Below, piece after piece: positions 52,201 to 63,903 of a stretch of 64,000 nt of DNA. The position numbers and the translations under genes were made by a program. Position 1 is the stretch's first letter. Each line of letters starts with the position of its first letter. The DNA comes from Sphaerolaimus hirsutus (Eukaryota > Nematoda > Chromadorea > Monhysterida > Sphaerolaimidae), in contig OZ038450.1 of assembly GCA_964036195.1 (NCBI GenBank), forward strand, positions 6,326,701 to 6,390,700. The letters run 5' to 3'. Below the pieces are notes generated by a model that saw only the letters and a list, made by a program, of their open reading frames with translations, had not been told where the DNA came from and made no database searches.

Positions 52201-55200
52201 CACAGCACCCTCAAAAACTCAAATCAAACACCCCTTAATCTGTAAACCCCCTAATTTGTAAACTCATGTAAATTCAGCACCCTAAATAAACTCAAGTCAA
52301 TCATTCCCTAATCTGTCAATCCCCTAATTTGTAAACTCATGTGAACACAGCACCCTAAATAAACTCAAGTTAAACCCCTAATCTGTAAACTCCTGTAAAT
52401 TCAGAACCCTAAGTAAACTCAAGTCGATCATTCCATAATCTGTAAACTCTGTAATTTGAAAACTCCTGTAAACTCAGCACCCAAAAAACTCAAATCAAAC
52501 ACCCCCCAATCTGTAAACTCCCTAATTTGTAAACTTTTGTAAACTCAGCACCCTAAATAAACTCAAGTGAAACCCATAATCTGTAAACTCCTGTAAATTC
52601 AGAACCCTAAATAAACTCAAGTCAATCACCCTGTACTGTGAAAACTCCCAAATTTGTAAACTCATGTGAACACAGCACCCTGAATAAACTCAAGTCAAAC
52701 ACCCCCTAATATGTGAACTCCTGTAAATTCAGCACCCTCAATAAACTCAAGTCAAACCCTTAATATGTCAAATCACATAAACACAGCACCCTCAAAAACT
52801 CAAATCAAACACCCCTTAATCTGTAAACCCCCTAATTTGTAAACTCATGTAAATTCAGCACCCTAAATAAACTCAAGTCAATCATTCCCTAATCTGTCGA
52901 CTCCCTAATTTGTAAACTCATGTGAACACAGCACCCTAAATAAACTCAAGTTAAACCCATAATCTGTAAACTCCTGTAAATTCAGAACCCTAAATAAACT
53001 CAAGTCAATCACCCTGTAATGTGAAAACTCCCAAATTTGTAAACTCATGTGAACACAGCACCCTGAATAAACTCAAGTCAAACACCCCCTAATATGTGAA
53101 CTCCTGTAAATTCAGCACCCTAAATAAACTCAAGTCAAACCCTAATATGTCAAATCACATAAACACAGCACCCTCGAAAACTCAAATCAAACACCCCTTA
53201 ATCTGTAAACCCCCTAATTTGTAAACTTATGTAAATTCAGCACCCTAAATAAACTCAAGTCAATCATTCCCTAATCTGTCAATCCCCTAATTTGTAAACT
53301 CATGTGAACACAGCACCCTAAATAAACTCAAGTTAAACCCCTAATCTGTAAACTCCTGTAAATTCAGAACCCTAAGTAAACTCAAGTCGATCATTCCATA
53401 ATCTGTAAACTCTGTAATTTGAAAACTCCTGTAAACTCAGCACCCAAAAAACTCAAATCAAACACCCCCCAATCTGTAAACTCCCTAATTTGTAAACTTT
53501 TGTAAACTCAGCACCCTAAATAAACTCAAGTGAAACCCATAATCTGTAAACTCCTGTAAATTCAGAACCCTAAATAAACTCAAGTCAATCACCCTGTACT
53601 GTGAAAACTCCCAAATTTGTAAACTCATGTGAACACAGCACCCTGAATAAACTCAAGTCAAACACCCCCTAATATGTGAACTCCTGTAAATTCAGCACCC
53701 TCAATAAACTCAAGTCAAACCCCTAATATGTCAAATCACATAAACACAGCACCCTCAAAAACTCAAATCAAACACCCCTTAATCTGTAAACCCCCTAATT
53801 TGTAAACTCATGTAAATTCAGCACCCTAAATAAACTCAAGTCAATCATTCCCTAATCTGTCAATCCCCTAATTTGTAAACTCATGTGAACACAGCACCCT
53901 AAATAAACTCAAGTTAAACCCCTAATCTGTAAACTCCTGTAAATTCAGAACCCTAAGTAAACTCAAGTCGATCATTCCATAATCTGTAAACTCTGTAATT
54001 TGAAAACTCCTGTAAACTCAGCACCCAAAAAACTCAAATCAAACACCCCCCAATCTGTAAACTCCCTAATTTGTAAACTTTTGTAAACTCAGCACCCTAA
54101 ATAAACTCAAGTGAAACCCATAATCTGTAAACTCCTGTAAATTCAGAACCCTAAATAAACTCAAGTCAATCACCCTGTACTGTGAAAACTCCCAAATTTG
54201 TAAACTCATGTGAACACAGCACCCTGAATAAACTCAAGTCAAACACCCCCTAATATGTGAACTCCTGTAAATTCAGCACCCTCAATAAACTCAAGTCAAA
54301 CCCTTAATATGTCAAATCACATAAACACAGCACCCTCAAAAACTCAAATCAAACACCCCTTAATCTGTAAACCCCCTAATTTGTAAACTCATGTAAATTC
54401 AGCACCCTAAATAAACTCAAGTCAATCATTCCCTAATCTGTCGACTCCCTAATTTGTAAACTCATGTGAACACAGCACCCTAAATAAACTCAAGTTAAAC
54501 CCATAATCTGTAAACTCCTGTAAATTCAGAACCCTAAATAAACTCAAGTCAATCACCCTGTAATGTGAAAACTCCCAAATTTGTAAACTCATGTGAACAC
54601 AGCACCCTGAATAAACTCAAGTCAAACACCCCCTAATATGTGAACTCCTGTAAATTCAGCACCCTAAATAAACTCAAGTCAAACCCTAATATGTCAAATC
54701 ACATAAACACAGCACCCTCGAAAACTCAAATCAAACACCCCTTAATCTGTAAACCCCCTAATTTGTAAACTTATGTAAATTCAGCACCCTAAATAAACTC
54801 AAGTCAATCATTCCCTAATCTGTCAATCCCCTAATTTGTAAACTCATGTGAACACAGCACCCTAAATAAACTCAAGTTAAACCCCTAATCTGTAAACTCC
54901 TGTAAATTCAGAACCCTAAGTAAACTCAAGTCGATCATTCCATAATCTGTAAACTCTGTAATTTGAAAACTCCTGTAAACTCAGCACCCAAAAAACTCAA
55001 ATCAAACACCCCCCAATCTGTAAACTCCCTAATTTGTAAACTTTTGTAAACTCAGCACCCTAAATAAACTCAAGTGAAACCCATAATCTGTAAACTCCTG
55101 TAAATTCAGAACCCTAAATAAACTCAAGTCAATCACCCTGTACTGTGAAAACTCCCAAATTTGTAAACTCATGTGAACACAGCACCCTGAATAAACTCAA

Positions 55201-56641
55201 GTCAAACACCCCCTAATATGTGAACTCCTGTAAATTCAGCACCCTCAATAAACTCAAGTCAAACCCCTAATATGTCAAATCACATAAACACAGCACCCTC
55301 AAAAACTCAAATCAAACACCCCTTAATCTGTAAACCCCCTAATTTGTAAACTCATGTAAATTCAGCACCCTAAATAAACTCAGCTCAATCATTCCCTAAT
55401 CTGTCGACTCCCTAATTTGTAAACTCATGTGAACACAGCACCCTAAATAAACTCAAGTTAAACCCATAATCTGTAAACTCCTGTAAATTCAGAACCCTAA
55501 ATAAACTCAAGTCAATCACCCTGTAATGTGAAAACTCCCAAATTTGTAAACTCATGTGAACACAGCACCCTGAATAAACTCAAGTCAAACACCCCCTAAT
55601 ATGTGAACTCCTGTAAATTCAGCACCCTAAATAAACTCAAGTCAAACCCCTAATATGTCAAATCACATAAACACAGCACCCTCGAAAACTCAAATCAAAC
55701 ACCCCTTAATCTGTAAACCCCCTAATTTGTAAACTCATGTAAATTCAGCACCCTAAATAAACTCAAGTCAATCATTCCTTGATCTGTCAATCCCCTAATT
55801 TGTAAACTCATGTGAACACAGCACCCCAAATAAACTCAAGTTAAACCCCTAATCTGTAAACTCCTGTAAATTCAGAACCCTAAGTAAATTCAAGTCGATC
55901 ATTCCATAATCTGTAAACTCTGTAATTTGAAAACTCCTGTAAACTCAGCACCCAAAAAACTCAAATAAAACACCCCCCCAATCTGTAAACTCCCTAATTT
56001 GTAAACTTTTGTAAACTCAGCACCCTAAATAAACTCAAGTTAAACCCATAATCTGTAAACTCCTATAACTTCAGAACCATAAATAAACTGAAGTCAAACA
56101 CCCTGTAATGTGAAAACTCCCAAATTTGTAAACTCTTGTGAACACAGCACCCTGAATAAACTCAAGTCAAACACCCCCTAATATGTGAACTCCTGTAAAT
56201 TCAGCACCCTAAATAAACTCAAGTCAAACCCCTAATATGTCAAATCACATAAACACAGCACCCTTGAGAACTCAAATCAAACACCCCATAATCTGTAAAC
56301 CCCCTAATTTGTAAACTCATGTAAATTCAGCACCCTAAATAAACTAAAGTCAATCATTCCTTAATCTGTCGACTCCCTAATTTGTAAACTCATGTGAACA
56401 CAGCACCCTAAATCAACTCAAGCTAAACCCATAATCTGAAAACTCCCATAAACTCAGCAATCTAAAAAAACTCAAGTCAAACCCTTAATATGTCAAATCA
56501 CATAAACTCAGCACCCTAAAAAAACTCAAATCAAACACCCCCTAATCTGTAAACTCCCTAATTTATAAACTCTTGCAAACTTAGCACTCCAAATAAACTC
56601 AAGTTAAACCCATAATCTGAAAACTCCCATAAACTCAGCAC
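46265..56641. repeat. Satellite array with higher-order structure
   Basis: Over 10 kb of related words such as CAGCACCCTAAATAAACTCA, CTGTAAACTCCTGTAAATTC and CTAATTTGTAAACTCATG. Using AATATGTGAACTCCTG as a landmark, spacing in the centre is mostly about 580 or about 384 bp. The long unit adds a segment of about 196 bp (CCGATCATTCC... type) to the short one. The first kilobase (46265-47300) is more heterogeneous. The array ends at 56641, where a hAT-type element is inserted, and continues at 61459. No coding capacity. Confidence 0.95.
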
Positions 56642-57191
56642 TAGTGATGTAAAAAGCGCCAGATTTTTGACGCCAAGCGCCAAAAGCGCCATGGCGCTTT
56701 TGGCATGGGAGCGCAATGCGCCAATGGCGCCACAGCAAAATAGCGCCAAGCGCCAAAAGCGCCATGGCACTTTTCTGGAACACGGCGCCAAGTGCCAATG
56801 GCGCCAGAAGATGTTGGCGCCAAGCGCCAATAGAGCCAGCGCCAAAAAAATTTGCTGCTCTAAAGTGTAGCCATGCTATTGCAGGTATTTGTGTAAGAGC
56901 ATTTTATTGTGTACAAAATGATGAAAAATCCCTGTGTGGAAATTGTTGTAATTCCCATAATTCCCGACCCCCATGAAAAAGTCAAAATCGTCTTTCTGAA
57001 CCCAGTTTATAAGTATTTATTTAGGTAAATACATTCACATATACATGAAGTGTATACGGCCTGATTTTTATTTAAAGTCCCAGTTCCAGCCACACAAATA
57101 TGTGGTGGAAATTGATGTAAATGTCAATGTAAAATTTCCTTGACAGAATCTCACTTTTTACATTCCATTTGGGCGGAATAAAACATAAATA

Positions 57192-57524
57192 CCGTATTTG
57201 CTTGAATAACTCCCCCCTTGAATAATTCCCCCCCTCGAATAATCCCCCCCTGTAAGACAAGTGAGCAAATAATAATTCCTCCCCTTGAATAATCCCCCCC
57301 CCCCTTAAGAGATTTGCTCAATTTATTGTGCCCTATTTGAACAAAAATGGCACGTTTTTGTGTGAATAAAGCATATTTCATCAAATGAGTTGATAGAAAC
57401 ATGGTTGAAATTGTTGACGAAAAAATAATTCCCCTCTTGAATAATTCCTCCCCTCGATTAGTTCCCCCTCAAAAAAGTCTGATGAAATAATAATCCCCCA
57501 GGGGGATTATTCAAGCAAATACGG
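57192..57524. mobile_element. TA-flanked MITE, TGCTTGAATAA subfamily
   Basis: CCGTATTTGCTTGAATAA and TTATTCAAGCAAATACGG are perfect inverted ends bounded by TA. TTGAATAATCCCCCC units are iterated inside. Confidence 0.92.
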
Positions 57525-58084
57525 TAAGTAGGTGTCAAAAAACAGCTGGAGAAGCGGCATAGCTGGAAAAACATTTTTTGCTTCTGTGTAATGTTAAGTA
57601 AATCCCAGTTTCTATGAAAAACTGTACTGTAAAACATTTCTGTAAGCTGGAAACAAGTGCCCCATAATAAACATGTGTTTTATGGATATTTAATCCCACT
57701 TTGTCACTGAAATATTGTTAATAAATATTCATAAATACCCCCACAGTCATTGGCAACCAGTGCAATTCTCCACCCCATTCCTCAACCAGCTGCAGTTAAG
57801 TGAATGGACTAAGTCACAGACAAAACAGAATTTTCCCGTGGGCAAAGAGATAACACCAGTGTAGTTTGTTACCGTAATCCCCAGAATGTAATCACAACCT
57901 TGCTTTGTGTGATTTTAAAAGTTATTCTAATTAGTTATTTTCATGTAGAAATTATATTTGGGCATTCTTGATGCTTTTTACATGTCTCTTGAAACTTTAA
58001 ACACCAAAATACAATGTATTTTCATGAAATGTGAATGATGATGCCTGAGCTCCACATATTTCATATTCGAATAAACCCCTGCAG

Positions 58085-60775
58085 ATATCGCTTCAACTAT
58101 TTGTAGTCTACGGGGCCTGCATGGTGTGTGCAGCTACCCATCAGGCTGCGCAGTGACCCAACAGAGCACTGCACAACAAGATCGCCCCCGCTTCACTGGC
58201 AGACTGAGTTTTACCATGTAATATAGTGGTGGTAGTGCTCGGTTTTTTTGTGTTCCATATATTTATTCCTACACCATAAGCATTTGTTATTGAATGTACC
58301 ATATGCATATTGAGGTTACAGATTTGATGCACATGAAACTTTACGTTGTAATTTATAAGTGTGTGGTAAAATGACAGTTTATTTCACTCTTTGTGCCTGT
58401 TTTCTTGAGAGGTAACCAGTGTGAGTGAAGAGACTTTTGCCTGGCAATAGAGCTAGGTAAAGTGCCGGCTAATATAATTGAGCTTTCGGCTTGAAATCGC
58501 AATATCCTTAAATTACTCACCCCCTAAGCGAAGCTAGGCCCTGTGGCCCGGGTTGGAGTTAGCCCCAGGTGTTGTCTACTCGCACCCCTGGGGGGACCCC
58601 TGTGGCTGCACCCCCTCAGCCACAGGGGTGCCTCCCGTAAATTTTTTTCATTTTTGAGTTGGTCAATATAATCAAGCTTTTTGCGGCATTTTTTTTGCTC
58701 GCTTTACACGGAATGTGTAAAGCAAGCAAAGCTATCCGATTTGGATACTTCAGGTGTAGAAATTCACGCTCTTTCTTTTGAGCGTGGATTCAAGCCCTGT
58801 ATCTAAAAAAATCGCGAATTTTTTAAGTTATCGCTGATTTACAAAAAATCAGTCTATTGTTACTGAATCTACAGGGTGGGGGTAAAAATTTAACTGTGGG
58901 GGGGTAAAAACTTAATGATGGGGGTTGAAAATTTGACATAGTATACAGAAAACTATGGCGCACATTTTGAATACATCACCCCCACACATTTGTACACCCA
59001 GAAAAAACTTTTGTAAGATAAAATTTGAACTTTTAACTAACGTTTTATTGTCCTCCTCCGCCCCTGGACGAGATAACTTTAGTTTAAATTTCAAATTTTA
59101 TTTTACGAAAGTTTATTCTGTGTGTACAGATGTGTGGGGGTGATGTATTCAAAATGTGCGCCATAGTTTTCTGTATACTATGTCAAATTTTCAACCCCCA
59201 TCGTTAAGTTTTCACCCTCCCATAGTTAAATATTTACCCCCACCCTGTAGATTCAGTAACAATAGACAGATTTTTTTTAATTCAGCAATATTTTTTCGCG
59301 ATTTTTTTTGGATACAGGGCTTGAATCCACGCTCAAACAGAAGAGCGTGAATTTCTCTTCCAGACGTAACAATTTCATACCGATTGCGCGCTTTACACAT
59401 TGTGTGTAAAGCGCGCAGAAAAAATGTCCGTTAACAGCTCATTTATATCGGCCGGGCAAAAAATGAAAAAATTTTATGGGGGGCGCCCCTGCGGCCGCAT
59501 CAGAGCAGCCACGGGGGTCCCCCCGGGGGTGCTTCTAGTATAGTCCTGGGGGCAGTTGCATATCAGGCCGCTTGGCCCAAATCCTCTTGGGGCGTGAGTT
59601 ATATATGTTTAAAAACGGATGTCGTGAAAAGCTCAATTATATTAGCCGGCTCAGAGCACACTGTGATGACCGGGAGTTTTTGTTGCAATCACTTGAGGAG
59701 TGTTGCATACATTGTAGTGACAATCACAATTGTGATGACTATTTAGTTCACTCCAGCGGGAGTGCCTGAGTCATTCTGGATGCTCTGTTTACACCCTGGT
59801 CTGTGCAGCCAGTGTGACATTTCATTTATAAACACAAAGTTTCAAGAGAACACATAGGTACAAAAAGTTGTTGAGATAAACTGAGATCACTGAAATATGA
59901 AATGTTTGTCTAGAAAACACCGATGAAGTTTACAGTGCAATTTGTCATTTTCTTATGCAAGTTCATGAATAAATAACTTATGTATCTGATTGTATTAGTT
60001 ATGTACTGTTCAATTGTTTTTGTAACTTTAAAGTGACAGTTTGTATCATATTTTGATTATGGAAAGTGATAAACAATAATTATTTTGTAGCACATTATTG
60101 TATTTATTGTGCAATGTTGTAATGTAACTTACAGTAATTTATTGTGTATATTTTCCGTACTTTAGTATGTGCAAGTGATGTCTATTTATTTAGTTGTATT
60201 ATGGTAATTTAATATAGAAATTGTCTGTAATATACATTGTCTTATGGTAGTGTGATCTTTTAGTAATGTTGTTAAAAGCTAGCTTTCACCTAGATTCAGT
60301 AGCCAGTTGGTGCCTTTTTGTATATTTATTTTTTTAGGTAAGTGGTCACTTAGTTCATGCTTGTATTTAAGTTTGCTGCTGTAATGCCTGTTTGGTTTCT
60401 TGATTTTGTAGATTTACTTGCTGATGTAATGATATGAAACTCTCTTCTCAACTCAACTTGGACCTCTCTTGAGTATTGATACTAACTGTCTTCCCTTAGT
60501 TTGCCAATTAACAATCGCTTTAATTACTGCGCTGCTTGTGCTAAGTGTAACAGAGCAGCGTGATCCCTGAGTGGATCACTGCACGTTCTGTAAAAAACTG
60601 TCTTCGGACACATTCCCTTAAAATTTACAAACGGCATCATTTTCTGGACCTCCGGGCCCGGTGCAGTGCACACCAGAGACAAGCTAGTGGTAAAGTGGAG
60701 TGATAGGGAAAGGCAGTGCTGTGAAAACATCTCTGGATTTGTATAGACAAAAAACAGCTGAATACACGGATTCAT
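58085..60775 (+). repeat. Unclassified long repeat X, copy 2
   Basis: Ends align with 10725-12890 (GGGGCCTGC, CAACAGAGCAC, CACTGGCAGACTGAGTTT at the left; TTACTGC, CTGCTTGTGCTAA, GTGATC and GGATTCATG at the right). It includes the hairpin element at 58464-59650. The AT-rich part from about 59780 to 60480 has no supported gene. No long frame, LTR or clear terminal inverted repeat. Confidence 0.6.
58464..59650. mobile_element. Foldback element, 1.19 kb near-complete hairpin
   Basis: GCCGGCTAATATAATTGAGC at the left is exactly inverted at the right end. Pairing extends, with interruptions, through GGGGG-rich segments, GTGTAAAGC, GAGCGTGGATTCAAGCCCTG, TACAGGGTGGGGGTAAA and GGCGCACATTTTGAATACAT, meeting near 59070. 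Arms are about 550 bp. No target duplication was seen. Open frames inside are mirrored translations of the arms. Confidence 0.85.
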
Positions 60776-61458
60776 GCATTTATAAGGTCCTGTCGGTTAG
60801 GTTTTGTAGTAGGTTTAGTGGGTTATGTAGGCTAAGGGTGCTCAGCACTCATGAGACCCTAACAAGTATAATGCCCCTACCTCAAAATCCACCAGGGGGT
60901 ATAACAATCACGCCCGAGGAAACACAGTAGACATTTTACCATTGTACTTACCTTTTTATTCAACAACAACAACAAAACTTCATTTTCAACATAATGCAAC
61001 ACTATGCATTGAAACGTTGCTCGTCGGCTCGTGAGCAAGATTTGAATTGGGATGGGAACCATTAGGCCCATTATTTGGGAATTTTTTTGAATATCCTTGT
61101 CATTGCACGGATATGATTCACAAAATAAGCAAGTGGAGGGGTTTTCTTCCCGGAATACAGATACAGTAACTCATTTACTTGTGGAAATTGTGCAGACAAG
61201 GCATTTTTACATAAAATAATGACCTATTTTTTAACTCTGTGGCGCTTTTTTGGTGCTTTTAAAATGCCAGCGCCAAGTGCCAATGGTGCCTCGGCATCAT
61301 AGCACCAAGCGCCAAAAGCACCATGGCGCTTTCCCGTGGCATGGCGCCAAGCGCCAATGGCGCCACAGCAAAAAGGCGCCAAGCGCCAAAAGCGCCATGG
61401 TGCTTTTTGCTTTGGCACTAGCGCCAGACGCCAGCGCCATGGCGCTTTTACATCACTA

Positions 61459-61770
61459 CTCAGCACCCTAAATAAAGTCAAGTCAAACCCCTAATATGTC
61501 AAATCATGTAGACTCAGCACCCTAAAAAACTCAAATCAAACACCCCCTAATCTGTAAACTCCCTAATTTGTAAACTCTTGTAAACTCAGCACCCCAAATA
61601 AACTTGTGTTAAACCCATAATCTGTAAACTCATGTAAATTCAGCACCCCAAATAAACTCAAGTCAAACCACTAATATGTAAACTCAAGTAAACTCAGTAC
61701 CCTAAAAAAACTCAAATCAAACACCCCCCTAATCTTTAAAATCCATAATTTGAAAACTCCATAATTTCTG
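61459..61770. repeat. Satellite array, continuation after the insertion
   Basis: CTCAGCACCCTAAATAAAGT resumes the array interrupted at 56641. The last units are heterogeneous, like the left edge of the array, and end near CCATAATTTCTGCGG. Confidence 0.9.
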
Positions 61771-62270
61771 CGGATCTCAGTTTCTTTATCTTATTCCGGA
61801 TATAAATCATAAATATGTCTATGCGTGAATTACATAATTTAGGCCGCGGACCTATTTTTCTGCACACGCCAGCCGCTAAAACCTAATATGGTCAAAGTCC
61901 CTAACTGGACCTACGGAAATTCACTTCACGTTCAGTTTTAAGATGTAGGTTGGCACGAGTGTTCCGCGCGCACTTGAGAAATAACGCACATCTTGTGCTA
62001 ATAAATAGTGACTGCATTGTGTGTAAAAACACACACGAATCAGGTAAAATGAAGCATGTGATTGTGCCTCCCTATCTTTTACATTAGGCATTCTTTGCAC
62101 TAGGCATACTTTGCACGCAATTCATTCACAAATATATATGTTTAAATTAAAAATACCTACATATATACGTATATAGGTAATTCTATAAATACATAGGTAT
62201 ACTCTTGTACATGGTGAATATTTTCTACCTCAGCATACATGACAAACAACGAATTAGCACTGATAGTTCC
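61771..62270. other. No recognised gene
   Basis: Mixed sequence with TATATACGTATATAGG near 62160. No exon, RNA gene or element end was supported. Confidence 0.4.
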
Positions 62271-62274
62271 AAAA

Positions 62275-62380
62275 CATTCTGACGAAGTAATAAACCCCCC
62301 TCGAAATACCCTTGTTTAACCCCCCCCCTCATAATTAACACTGTGAAACAATTTCGAGGGGTATTTCGAGGAAACAGAGT
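62275..62380. repeat. CGAAATA MITE fragment
   Basis: GACGAAGTAATAAACCCCCC and GGGTATTTCGAGGAAACAG are degraded parts of the TA-family elements. Confidence 0.45.
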
Positions 62381-62429
62381 ACATTGCAGTGTAGTCACAT
62401 TATAAATATGTCCCACATTGACTTCACAA

Positions 62430-62576
62430 AAATACGTTTTCTTTACGCGTGTGCTTCAACAACGTACGCGTATACGTGAGTACGTTACTTTGTTAAAAAG
62501 TATATGTAAACGTATTTACCGTGTACTCGCGTACGCGGATTTTTCGAGTAAACGTACGTACCTTTTAACAACTTTG
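62430..62576. repeat. hAT-type ACGTAAA element, right part
   Basis: ACGTACGCG and AAACGTATTTACC words end with CCTTTTAACAACTTTG, a variant of the CAACTCTG terminus. The left terminus is absent. Confidence 0.5.
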
Positions 62577-62593
62577 GTAATTACTTCTATGTA

Positions 62594-62717
62594 CCGTATT
62601 TCTTTGAAATCCCAACTCAAAATGGACACTATGAAATAATCAACCACCCTCGTTTAAGCCCCCTCAAAATTTTCACTCTGAAACATTATACCCCTGGGGG
62701 TAATTCGAGGAAATACC
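62594..62717. mobile_element. Short TA-family MITE
   Basis: CCGTATTTCTTTGAAAT after TA and AATTCGAGGAAATACC at the right form degraded inverted ends. It is an internally deleted copy of about 124 bp. Confidence 0.55.
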
Positions 62718-62745
62718 ATGTTTATTATAAAGAAATAAAATAATA

Positions 62746-63075
62746 CCGTATTTCCTCAAAATACTCCCATCTCAAAATACCCCCCTCGAAATACCCCCCC
62801 CCCAAATTGACTGTAAACAGAACGTACATGACAAAACCTACTGTTTGTGATCCGGTCGATGCAGAACAGACGTTAAAAACAATGACTGTGTTACGTAAGA
62901 ACCTTTTTTGCACCCTCTATATACTTATGTAAGTCTACAGACTATTATACATAGCGCTTTTTGTTGCAATTTTCGACGTCAGCGTACGTTACAAAATACA
63001 TTTTAGTACTGGGAGTTCAAAAAATTTCTGGAGAAATAATAAGCCCCCCTCCTCGTTTACCCCCCTTGACAATTA
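62746..63075. mobile_element. CGAAATA-type MITE, first core, left end intact
   Basis: CCGTATTTCCTCAAAATA follows TA. The core at 62815-62930 (GTTTGTGATCCGG, ATGCAGAACAGACG) matches the cores at 2150, 3850, 10290 and 45945. The right end is not clear. Confidence 0.6.
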
Positions 63076-63249
63076 TGCATTTGCATGATTACATTGTGAA
63101 AAAGTGAACCTATCGCAGCCATATTTTGTGGAAACCTTTCGTAATTAGTTGTCAATGTTCACCTAAAATTGGACTTTCATCTGGCATCCCAGTGTCAAGT
63201 AAATGAAAATCAAAATTGCCACAATCTGTATACCTAAATATATACATAC

Positions 63250-63435
63250 CGTATTTCTTCAAAATACCCCCCTCGAAATACCCACAGGTCTGATCGAGCT
63301 GAGGAAAAATGCCCCCCTTTTATATCCGGTTTGTTCACATTTAATTTGGTCACCCGAACAATAATTTCATCTCGAAAAATGAGGATCCCCTCTAATAATC
63401 CCCCCCCAAATTAACCCTTTCTCACAATTTCCTGG
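63250..63435. mobile_element. TA-family MITE fragment
   Basis: CCGTATTTCTTCAAAATACC follows TA. C runs and AATAATCCCCCCCCAAAT follow, but no right end was found before the next element. Confidence 0.5.
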
Positions 63436-63475
63436 CAAAAGGGTATTCACAGGAATTGTCAGTTGTATTTGTATA

Positions 63476-63903
63476 CCGTATTACCTCGAAATACCCCCAT
63501 GGGGGTTTATTATTTCGCCAGCAAAATTTGAGGGGGGGTTAATTCGAGGGGGGGGTTTATTCGAGGGGGGGTTTTATTATTTCGTCAGAAATTTTCGTAA
63601 GAATCGTAGTAAATAGTAGGCATTTACATACCCAAAACAGGTAATAAATGTGTCCAAACAGGATATATTTGGACATAAAAACGTAGATAGCTATTTACAC
63701 TGTAGCTGTAATGCAAATTAACAGTAATATACATCATGTACATTGCATACATGACATATTTATTATGTACATGACGTACATCATTCCGAAGGGGGGGGGG
63801 GTATTTCGAGGGGGGGGTTTATTATTTTGCCAGCCCATTTTGAGGGGGGGTTAATTCGAGGGGGGGGTTAATTCAAGGGGGGGGATAATTCGAGGTAATA
63901 CGG
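63476..63903. mobile_element. TA-flanked MITE, CGAAATA subfamily, second core type
   Basis: CCGTATTACCTCGAAATA and ATTCGAGGTAATACGG are bounded by TA (63474-63475, 63904-63905). G-run arrays flank a core at 63590-63785 like that of 9392-9834. Confidence 0.88.

Larger units (their letters stand above)
56642..61458. mobile_element. Composite hAT-type element, 4.8 kb, inserted in the satellite
   Basis: TAGTGATGTAAAAAGCGCC at the left and GGCGCTTTTACATCACTA at the right are flanked by the exact 8-bp duplication CTCAGCAC (56634-56641, 61459-61466), which is satellite sequence. GCGCC arrays occupy about 210 bp at the left and 240 bp at the right. The 4.3-kb interior carries a TA MITE, repeat X and a foldback hairpin. 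No transposase frame was found, so it was probably mobilised in trans or assembled by later nested insertions. Confidence 0.85.

Noticed and set aside
46265-56641. Regular direct repeats that could suggest a CRISPR array
   Set aside because: Units are contiguous satellite monomers without conserved short repeats separated by unique spacers, and the DNA is eukaryotic.
46265-56641. CACCCTAA words suggesting telomeric repeats
   Set aside because: They occur once per long satellite unit within other conserved sequence, not as short tandem hexamers or pentamers.
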